A program made the translations under genes and the position numbers. From Sphingomonadaceae bacterium (GTDB lineage Bacteria > Pseudomonadota > Alphaproteobacteria > Sphingomonadales > Sphingomonadaceae), in NCBI GenBank assembly GCA_019239785.1, contig JAFAZM010000350.1, positions 1-5,310 on the forward strand: a DNA stretch of 5,310 nt. The letters run 5' to 3'. The notes under the pieces were generated by a model, which searched no databases, had not been told where the DNA came from, and saw only the letters and a program-made list of their open reading frames with translations. How positions within the stretch are numbered: the first letter of the stretch is position 1; each line of letters opens with the position of its first letter. Shown here piece by piece: positions 1 through 4,602 of the stretch.

Positions 1-804
1 GCGCACCACGTCGATGATATTGCGGTCGGCGGCGATATACCCGCCCATCACGCCAAACGCCTTGCCGAGCGTGCCCTCGATGATCGTCACCCGGTGCGCC
101 GCTTCGTCACGGTCGGAGATGCCGCCGCCGCGCGGGCCGTACATGCCGACCGCATGGACCTCGTCGAGATAGGTGATCGCGCCATATTTGTCGGCGAGGT
201 CGCAGATCTCCGCGATCGGGGCGATGTCGCCGTCCATCGAATAGACGCTCTCGAACGCGATCAGCTTCGGCGCTTCCGCGGGCGCCGCCGCCAGCAATTC
301 CTCGAGATGGACGACGTCGTTGTGGCGGAAGACCTGCTTCTCGCAGCCCGAATTGCGGATGCCGGCGATCATCGAGGCGTGGTTCAGCGCGTCGGAGAAG
401 ATGATGCAGCCGGGCAGGACCTTGCCGAGCGTGGACAGGGTGGTCTCGTTGGAGACATAGCCGGAGGTGAAGAGCAACGCCCCGTCCTTGCCGTGCAGAT
501 CGGCGAGCTCGGCCTCGAGGTCGACATGGTAATGGCTGTTGCCGGAGATGTTGCGGGTGCCGCCCGAACCGGCGCCGACGTCGTGCAGCGCCTCCTCCAT
601 CGCCGCGATCACGGCAGGGTGCTGGCCCATGGCGAGATAGTCGTTCGAGCACCAGACGGTGATCGGCTTCGGCCCGTTATGCCCGGCGAAGCAGCGCGCG
701 TTCGGGAAGGCGCCCTTGTTGCGCAAGATGTCGATGAAGACGCGGTAGCGCCCCTCGGCATGGAGCCGCTCGATCGCGTCGGCGAAAATACGCTGATAGT
801 CCAA
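1..804 (-). CDS. hemA: 5-aminolevulinate synthase (partial, C-terminus beyond window)
   Basis: The product condenses glycine and succinyl-CoA to 5-aminolevulinate, the first committed step of haem synthesis by the C4 route; it is cytosolic and uses PLP. Translating the minus strand gives 268 residues before the window edge, about two thirds of the roughly 400-residue family length. Visible landmarks are the N-terminal LDYQRIFADAIERLHAEGRY, VWCSNDYL (50-57), GSGGTRNISGN (79-89), SDALNHASMI (137-146), ESVYSMDGD (185-193), LDEVHAVGMYG (213-223) and EGTLGKAFG (243-251). Lys248 is the expected PLP Schiff-base lysine. The start is TTG at 804-802: the next in-frame codon upstream that matters is a stop (834-832), and no ATG or GTG lies between them. 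A purine-rich GGGGAAGAGG just upstream is a plausible ribosome binding site. murI lies 99 bp upstream on the same strand, so cotranscription is possible. The identification is secure; the shared fold with KBL/BioF-type alpha-oxoamine synthases is the only alternative, and the N-terminus argues against it. Confidence 0.97.
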   Translation of the reverse strand, partial: MDYQRIFADAIERLHAEGRYRVFIDILRNKGAFPNARCFAGHNGPKPITVWCSNDYLAMGQHPAVIAAMEEALHDVGAGSGGTRNISGNSHYHVDLEAELADLHGKDGALLFTSGYVSNETTLSTLGKVLPGCIIFSDALNHASMIAGIRNSGCEKQVFRHNDVVHLEELLAAAPAEAPKLIAFESVYSMDGDIAPIAEICDLADKYGAITYLDEVHAVGMYGPRGGGISDRDEAAHRVTIIEGTLGKAFGVMGGYIAADRNIIDVVR

Positions 805-807
805 GAG

Positions 808-817
808 CCTCTTCCCC
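808..817 (-). promoter_or_regulatory. Ribosome binding site supporting the hemA TTG start
   Basis: On the minus strand the bases before the TTG read GGGGAAGAGG followed by CTC. The purine run is a reasonable anti-Shine-Dalgarno match, though its 3' end is close to the start codon. It supports TTG at 804-802, which is also the only candidate between the upstream in-frame stop and the conserved N-terminal sequence. Confidence 0.55.
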
Positions 818-855
818 GGCTTTGCGCCTGCTCAATCTGCGCCTTTAAGGCTGCG

Positions 856-868
856 GCCTGAATCAGGC
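856..868. repeat. Perfect 13-bp palindrome upstream of hemA (GCCTGA-A-TCAGGC)
   Basis: Two six-base arms are exact inverted complements around a single central base, in the gap between the murI stop and the hemA start, 52 to 64 bp upstream of the TTG. The one-base centre suits a dimeric regulator better than a hairpin; as RNA it would give only a four-pair stem with a five-base loop. It could be an operator for hemA, a weak pause site after murI, or chance. The sequence does not match the regulator boxes I know for hemA genes (FNR-type TTGAT-N4-ATCAA or Irr/ICE). Confidence 0.3.
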
Positions 869-903
869 AATATCCGTGCGACCAACCCAACCGTTTCGAG
901 CGA

Positions 904-1698
904 CTAAAGCGTCTCGATTCGTGAAAGCCCGTAGCCGGCGAGACCCTGCCGATAGGGCTCCGCCAGTGCAGCCGCACCGGTGAAGACGGCACGTCCGCCC
1001 CCCGGCGCGTCCGGCCAGGCGAGGTCCCGCGCCAGATCGGCGGTGCGCCGCGCGATCCCCTCGGCGCCGTCGACGAAGGCGAGCGGGCGCGGCGCGGCGG
1101 CTTCGAGCTCGGCGCGGACCAGAGGGAAATGGGTGCAGGCGAGCACCACCGTGTCGACCGATTCGCCGCCCGGCCGCGACAGCAGGCCGTCGAGGATGCG
1201 GGCGAAGGCGGCCCGCTCGCCCGGCTCGCCGCGCAATTTCGCCTCCGCGAGCTCGACCAGCTCGGCGGAGCTGTGGCGCACGATCGTGCAATCGGCGGCG
1301 AATTCGGCGGCGAGCCGGTCGACATAGGGCTGCACGATCGTTGCGTCGGTGCCGAGCACGCCGATCGCGCGGGTCTTCGAAAGCAAGGCGGCCGGCCTGA
1401 TCGCCGGCACGGTGCCGACGATCGGCAGGTCCAGCGCGGCGCGGACCGCGTCGAGCGCGATCGTCGAGGCGGTGTTGCAGGCGATGACGATCAGCGAGGG
1501 ATCGTAGCGCTCGGCGAGCCGGCCGAGCAGAGCGGGCAACCGGGCGGCGATCTCGCCGGCGCTCTTGGTGCCGTAGGGAAAGCCGGCGGAATCGGCCGCA
1601 TAGACGATCGGCGCATTGGGCAGCAGCCGGCGGATCGGATCGAGCACGGAGAGGCCGCCGATGCCGGAATCGAAGATGAGCAGGGGCCCCGCCGCCAT
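904..1698 (-). CDS. murI: Glutamate racemase
   Basis: The enzyme interconverts L- and D-glutamate without a cofactor and supplies D-glutamate for the peptidoglycan stem peptide; it is cytosolic. From the chosen ATG (1698-1696) it is 264 residues, the normal family length. Signatures are LLIFDSGIGGLSVL at 6-19 with catalytic-site Asp10 and Ser11, PYGTKS around 41-46, the first catalytic cysteine in IACNTAST (Cys74), and the second in VLACTHFPLV (Cys188, with His190). The frame stays open to an ATG at 1752, which would add 18 residues with no family resemblance, so the inner ATG is preferred. No Shine-Dalgarno sequence precedes either ATG. The gene is transcribed divergently from plsY and in the same direction as hemA, 99 bp ahead of it. 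The identification is certain; only the start is open. Confidence 0.96.
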   Translation of the reverse strand: MAAGPLLIFDSGIGGLSVLDPIRRLLPNAPIVYAADSAGFPYGTKSAGEIAARLPALLGRLAERYDPSLIVIACNTASTIALDAVRAALDLPIVGTVPAIRPAALLSKTRAIGVLGTDATIVQPYVDRLAAEFAADCTIVRHSSAELVELAEAKLRGEPGERAAFARILDGLLSRPGGESVDTVVLACTHFPLVRAELEAAAPRPLAFVDGAEGIARRTADLARDLAWPDAPGGGRAVFTGAAALAEPYRQGLAGYGLSRIETL

Positions 1699-1707
1699 GG
1701 CGTGGGC

Positions 1708-1713
1708 TGTAGC
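1708..1713 (-). promoter_or_regulatory. murI: Possible -10 element of a nearly leaderless murI promoter
   Basis: On the minus strand GCTACA (with GC following) lies nine bases before the preferred murI ATG. It resembles the alphaproteobacterial housekeeping -10 (GCTANAWC, from Caulobacter). Transcription from it would start about three bases before the ATG, which would explain the missing ribosome binding site. The -35 side is poor: TTGGTT sits at a short spacing of 15 bp. This is inference from pattern only. Confidence 0.25.
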
Positions 1714-1756
1714 GGCGGCGGCGCGGCAAACCAAGCTGCGCCCGGGCCGCAATTTG

Positions 1757-1784
1757 TTGCGGCGGTTCGAGGCTTTGCGCTAGG
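1757..1784 (+). promoter_or_regulatory. Candidate promoter for plsY-dprA
   Basis: TTGCGG (1757-1762) and GCTAGG (1779-1784) are 16 bp apart and partly fit the alphaproteobacterial housekeeping pattern TTGACG / GCTANA. Transcription would begin near 1791, giving a leader of about 15 bases that contains the purine-rich AGGGG (1795-1799) site before the GTG at 1806. The -10 match is incomplete, so this is a weak call; its position in a divergent gap and just upstream of a good ribosome binding site is what supports it. Confidence 0.3.
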
Positions 1785-1805
1785 CCTCGGAGCGAGGGGA
1801 AGAGA

Positions 1806-2417
1806 GTGACCGCCGAGATCGTCGCGCTGCCGTTATTGTGCCTGCTGCTCGGCTATGCGCTGGGCTCGATCCCGTTCGGTCTGCTGCTGACGCGCGCGGC
1901 CGGGCTCGGCGACGTCCGCACGATCGGCTCCGGGAATATCGGCGCGACCAACGTGCTGCGCACCGGCCGCAAGAATCTGGCCGCCGCGACCCTGATCCTC
2001 GATGCGGCCAAGGGAGCCGTCGCGGTCCTGCTCGCGGCCTGGATCTGGCCCGACCAGCCGGCTTTCCCCGGCATCGCCGCGATCGGCGCCTTCCTCGGCC
2101 ATCTCTTTCCGGTCTGGCTTGGGTTCAAGGGCGGCAAGGGCGTCGCGACCCTGATCGGTCTGGTCGCGGCCCTGCATTGGCCGACCGCCTTGGTCGTCGC
2201 CCTGGTGTGGCTGCTGACGTTCGGGCTGTTCCGCTATTCGTCGCTTGGCGGCATGCTCGCCGCGCTTGCCGCGCCGGTTTCGGCGGCGGGTTTCGGCCGG
2301 CTCGACCTCGCCATCCTCTTCCTCGGCTTCGCCCTGCTGGTGCTCTGGAAGCACCGCGCCAATATCGCGCGGCTCGCTTCGGGGACCGAGCCCAAGGTTG
2401 GCGGGTCCAAGGCCTAG
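1806..2417 (+). CDS. plsY: Acyl-phosphate:glycerol-3-phosphate acyltransferase PlsY
   Basis: This integral inner-membrane enzyme transfers an acyl group from acyl-phosphate (made by PlsX) to glycerol-3-phosphate, the first step of phospholipid synthesis. The protein has 203 residues, the usual size, and is strongly hydrophobic, with segments near 5-29, 58-80, 88-106, 114-142 and 147-181. The three family motifs are present: GSGNIGATNVLR (41-52), GHLFPVWLGFKGGKGVAT (98-115, including the glycine-rich FKGGKG), and KHRANIARLASGTE (182-195). The early GYALGSIPFG (16-25) is also typical. The start is GTG at 1806, preceded by a good GAGGGG site. dprA begins at the base after the TAG stop, so the two are almost certainly cotranscribed and probably translationally coupled. 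The identification is secure. Confidence 0.96.
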   Translation: MTAEIVALPLLCLLLGYALGSIPFGLLLTRAAGLGDVRTIGSGNIGATNVLRTGRKNLAAATLILDAAKGAVAVLLAAWIWPDQPAFPGIAAIGAFLGHLFPVWLGFKGGKGVATLIGLVAALHWPTALVVALVWLLTFGLFRYSSLGGMLAALAAPVSAAGFGRLDLAILFLGFALLVLWKHRANIARLASGTEPKVGGSKA

Positions 2418-3497
2418 ATGGCGGCAAGCGCTGATCAGGTCGCGCGGCTGCGGCTGATCCGCTCGGAATCGGTCGGGCCGATCACCTATGTCCAGCTGCT
2501 CGCGCGCTTCGGCTCGGCCCAGGCGGCGCTCGACGCGATCCCGGACCTCGCCGCGCGCGGCGGCGGCCGGACGCCGCGGCTGGCCTCGGCCGCGGAGGCG
2601 GAGCGGGAGCTCGAGACGGTGACGCGGCTTGGCGCCCGGCATGTCTTCCTCGGTCAGGCCGGCTATCCGGCCCTGCTCGCCGAGATCGAGAGCGCGCCGC
2701 CGGCCCTGATCGTGAAGGGCGATGCGGCCCTGCTCGCCCGGATGGCGATCGCGATCGTCGGCGCGCGCAATGCCTCGGCCGCGGCCTGCCGCTTCGCGCG
2801 CCAGCTCGCCCACGAGCTCGGCAGGGATGCGGTGATCGTCTCGGGCCTGGCGCGCGGGATCGATTCGGCGGCGCATGACGGCGCGCTCGAGACCGGCACG
2901 ATCGCCGTCATCGCGGGCGGCATCGACGTGGCCTATCCGCCCGAGAACGAGGCGCGGCAGCGGGCGATCGCCGAACGCGGCCTGCTCGTCGCAGAGCAGC
3001 CGCCCGGCGTCGAGCCGCGCGCCCGCCATTTCCCCTGGCGCAACCGGATCATCGCCGGCCTCACGCTCGGCACCGTGGTCGTCGAGGCGGCGCCGAAATC
3101 GGGCTCGCTGATCACTGCGCGCAATGCCGGCGAGTTCGGCCGCGAGGTGATGGCGGTGCCGGGGTCACCGCTCGATCCGCGCGCGCAGGGCTGCAACCTC
3201 CTGATCCGCGACGGCGCCACCCTGGTCCAAAGCGCCGAGGACGTGCTGGAGGCGGTGCTGCCGCTCGGCGCCCGGTTGCGCGAGCCGAGCCTCGATTATG
3301 CCGCCGGCCCGCCGGCCGACGTGGACGAGGCTGAGCGCCGCAGGATCGCGGACCTGCTCGGCCCGACGCCGGTGCTCGCCGACGAGATGATCCGCCAGTC
3401 CGGCCTGCCGCCGGCGATCGTCCATTGCGTGCTGCTCGAGCTGGAGCTGGCCGGCCGGCTCGAACGCCATGCCGGCGGAAAGGTGAGCCTGGCCTGA
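2418..3497 (+). CDS. dprA: DNA-processing protein DprA (Smf)
   Basis: DprA binds incoming single-stranded DNA during natural transformation and loads RecA; it is widespread in bacteria not known to be competent. The protein has 359 residues, normal for the three-part form. A helix-hairpin-helix/SAM-like region lies at about 7-50 (SVGPITYVQLLARFGSAQAAL). The Rossmann-like core spans about 75-285, with AIVGARNAS (112-120), SGLARGIDSAAH (142-153), AVIAGGIDVAYPPEN (163-177), HFPWRNRIIAGL (204-215), VVVEAAPKSGSLITARNAGEFGR (220-242, key KSGSLITA) and PGSPLDPRAQGCNLLIRDGA (248-267). A C-terminal winged-helix region covers about 304-359. The ATG directly follows the plsY TAG, with a weak AAGG site inside the end of plsY, which suggests coupling. 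It converges on the oxygenase gene. No competence genes are visible in the window, so a role in uptake cannot be judged. Confidence 0.96.
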   Translation: MAASADQVARLRLIRSESVGPITYVQLLARFGSAQAALDAIPDLAARGGGRTPRLASAAEAERELETVTRLGARHVFLGQAGYPALLAEIESAPPALIVKGDAALLARMAIAIVGARNASAAACRFARQLAHELGRDAVIVSGLARGIDSAAHDGALETGTIAVIAGGIDVAYPPENEARQRAIAERGLLVAEQPPGVEPRARHFPWRNRIIAGLTLGTVVVEAAPKSGSLITARNAGEFGREVMAVPGSPLDPRAQGCNLLIRDGATLVQSAEDVLEAVLPLGARLREPSLDYAAGPPADVDEAERRRIADLLGPTPVLADEMIRQSGLPPAIVHCVLLELELAGRLERHAGGKVSLA

Positions 3498-3520
3498 AGC
3501 CCGCAGCGCCGCGGCTCAGG
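3493..3520. terminator. Imperfect GC-rich hairpin between convergent stops, possible bidirectional terminator
   Basis: The right arm GCGGCTCAGG (3511-3520) pairs with the left arm CCTGA-a-GCC-c-GC (3493-3504), giving ten base pairs with two single-base bulges and a six-base loop (3505-3510). The arms include the dprA TGA (3495-3497) and the oxygenase TGA (3518-3516), which pair with each other. No T-run follows on either strand, so it is not a classical intrinsic terminator. In GC-rich alphaproteobacteria such stems may still help end or protect convergent transcripts. Confidence 0.4.
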
Positions 3521-4478
3521 GCATGTACGGGCGCTCGCGCATCCAGAGGCTGGCGAGCAGCTTGACGCCTTTTGTCACCGGCAGGCCGGCATGCTCGGCC
3601 ATCGGATCGGCGCGGCGGTCCGGCATGATGTTGCGGAAGACGAGCGCGTCCCCCTTGCGGCCCTTCACCATGAAGTCGGCCTTGATGAACGCGGTCTCGC
3701 CGCCTTCATAGCCTTCGTTCAGATAGACGAGCCCCGTCATCATCCGCTGGTTCTCGGCGCCGGGCAGGAAATCGAAATGGTTCCGATATTGCTGGCCGAC
3801 GTCGTAGCGCAGGATGAGCAGGGGCTCGGCCTGCTCGACGGCCACGCCCGCTGCGGCGGCAATCCGGCGGTTGAGCGCATGAATCGCGGGATCCTCGATC
3901 AGATCGTGCATCGTCGAGCCGTCGGACGTGCGGATCGGATCGACATAATCGGGGGAATCGATCCCATACACCATCGACTTCTCGAAATTCGGCCCGGCGA
4001 CCTCGACCAGATGGTCGCATTCGGCCGCCGAGAGAAGCCGCGGAAACAGAGCCACTTCCGGTGATTCGCTGATCGGCCGTCGCTGCGGCAGCGAGCGCGG
4101 GTCGCCGTCCGCCGTCAGGTCCATTGCCCTGATCAGCCTGAGCATCTGGGCGCGGCGGCGGTCCCCGCGCGCTTCCTCGGCGAGCCGCTTCAGTGCGCCA
4201 CGCCAGTCCCTTTTGCCCGCGGAGCCGTTCGCCAGGAGGTTCGTATAGGCACGTATCGCCATCCCATGGCCTGCCTCCGCGGCGCGCCCGAACAGCTCGA
4301 GCGCCCGGGCTACATTTCTCGGCACGCTCGTCCCGCGCCAATGGACGTCGGCAAGGGTGAACAGGCCGTCCGGATGGCCCTGAGCGGCCAGCTGGTTGAC
4401 GAGCAGCAGCGCTTCGGCATCGCGGCCGGCTTCCGACAGCGCGAAGGCCTGGGCTAGCATCGGATGGACTTGGTGCAT
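3516..4478 (-). CDS. Sel1-like repeat protein with C-terminal prolyl-4-hydroxylase-type 2OG-Fe(II) dioxygenase domain
   Basis: From the ATG at 4478 the protein has 320 residues, with no signal peptide or membrane segment. Residues about 6-107 form two to three Sel1/TPR-like helical repeats; the clearest is GLFTLADVHWRGTSVPRNVARALELFGRAAEAG (key residues Gly38, Ala43, Ala57, Ala66-Ala67). Residues about 140-315 form the dioxygenase domain: RYDVGQQYRNHFDF (224-237) supplies the iron ligands His234 and Asp236, and HAGLPVTKGVKLLASLWMR (296-314) supplies His296 and the 2-oxoglutarate-binding Lys306. VYLNEGYEGGETAF (251-264) is the usual core strand. By family it should hydroxylate a protein or peptide side chain using O2 and 2-oxoglutarate; the substrate is unknown. 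The frame stays open upstream to 5117, but that extension is a glycine-rich shadow of the proline tract on the other strand and is not coding. The ATG at 4460 (six residues inside) is an alternative start. No Shine-Dalgarno sequence is visible. Confidence 0.9.
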   Translation of the reverse strand: MHQVHPMLAQAFALSEAGRDAEALLLVNQLAAQGHPDGLFTLADVHWRGTSVPRNVARALELFGRAAEAGHGMAIRAYTNLLANGSAGKRDWRGALKRLAEEARGDRRRAQMLRLIRAMDLTADGDPRSLPQRRPISESPEVALFPRLLSAAECDHLVEVAGPNFEKSMVYGIDSPDYVDPIRTSDGSTMHDLIEDPAIHALNRRIAAAAGVAVEQAEPLLILRYDVGQQYRNHFDFLPGAENQRMMTGLVYLNEGYEGGETAFIKADFMVKGRKGDALVFRNIMPDRRADPMAEHAGLPVTKGVKLLASLWMRERPYMP

Positions 4479-4484
4479 CGGCCG

Positions 4485-4490
4485 TTTATG
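4485..4490 (-). promoter_or_regulatory. Possible -10 element of a leaderless oxygenase transcript
   Basis: On the minus strand CATAAA is followed by six bases and then the ATG at 4478, so a start seven bases after the hexamer would fall on the A of the ATG. It is the most AT-rich spot upstream of the gene, and no ribosome binding site is present. The matching -35 (TGGCGG at 17 bp) is weak, so the call rests on spacing and the missing Shine-Dalgarno sequence. Confidence 0.22.
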
Positions 4491-4559
4491 CCAGCCCGAT
4501 CGACGATCCGCCAGCGAGAGGCTTGACGGCCCGGGCCGCTTCTCTTCACCCTGCGCACA

Positions 4560-4575
4560 CGTCAAAGCGTTGACG
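4560..4575. promoter_or_regulatory. Perfect inverted repeat CGTCAA-N4-TTGACG, operator-like
   Basis: Six-base arms with a four-base spacer (AGCG) lie in the 124-bp divergent region, 27 bp before the exported-protein ATG and 81 bp before the oxygenase ATG. Each arm read outward is TTGACG, the alphaproteobacterial -35 hexamer, and a further TTGACG lies at 4523-4528 on the plus strand. No convincing -10 element sits at 16-18 bp from any of the three. The symmetry suggests binding by a dimeric regulator able to affect both divergent genes. I do not recognise a named regulator for it. Confidence 0.35.
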
Positions 4576-4587
4576 AATCGCGGCTTT

Positions 4588-4595
4588 GGAGGGGG
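4588..4595 (+). promoter_or_regulatory. Strong ribosome binding site of the proline-rich exported protein
   Basis: GGAGGGGG lies seven bases before the ATG at 4603. It is one of the best Shine-Dalgarno matches in the window. It fixes the start and supports that this low-complexity reading frame is translated. Confidence 0.7.
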
Positions 4596-4602
4596 ACAGG
4601 TC

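Noticed and set aside
94..861. Long plus-strand frame of 255 codons opposite hemA
   Set aside because: It is antisense to a clear ALA synthase, is rich in Arg/Asp/Gly/Ala as expected for a GC-rich shadow frame, and contains no recognisable motif.
896..917. TCGAG / CTCGA inverted repeat around the murI stop as a terminator
   Set aside because: The arms are only five bases with a 12-base spacer, no extension in either direction, and no T-run.
863..1729. 288-codon minus-strand frame overlapping murI in another frame
   Set aside because: It is dominated by Arg and Ala and has no domain signature, while the overlapping murI frame carries both catalytic cysteines and the DSGIGG motif.
1699..1752. 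Upstream ATG of murI adding 18 residues
   Set aside because: The extra residues are not family-like and the ATG has no ribosome binding site. The glutamate racemase fold starts directly after the inner ATG.
1833..3029. 398-codon minus-strand frame across plsY and dprA
   Set aside because: It spans two well-supported plus-strand genes with intact family motifs. Its Arg/Glu/Asp-rich composition is typical of the antisense of hydrophobic or GC-rich coding sequence.
4523..4551. TTGACG at 4523-4528 as the -35 of a promoter for the exported protein
   Set aside because: No TATAAT- or GCTANA-like hexamer occurs 16-18 bp downstream. It is mentioned only with the inverted repeat.
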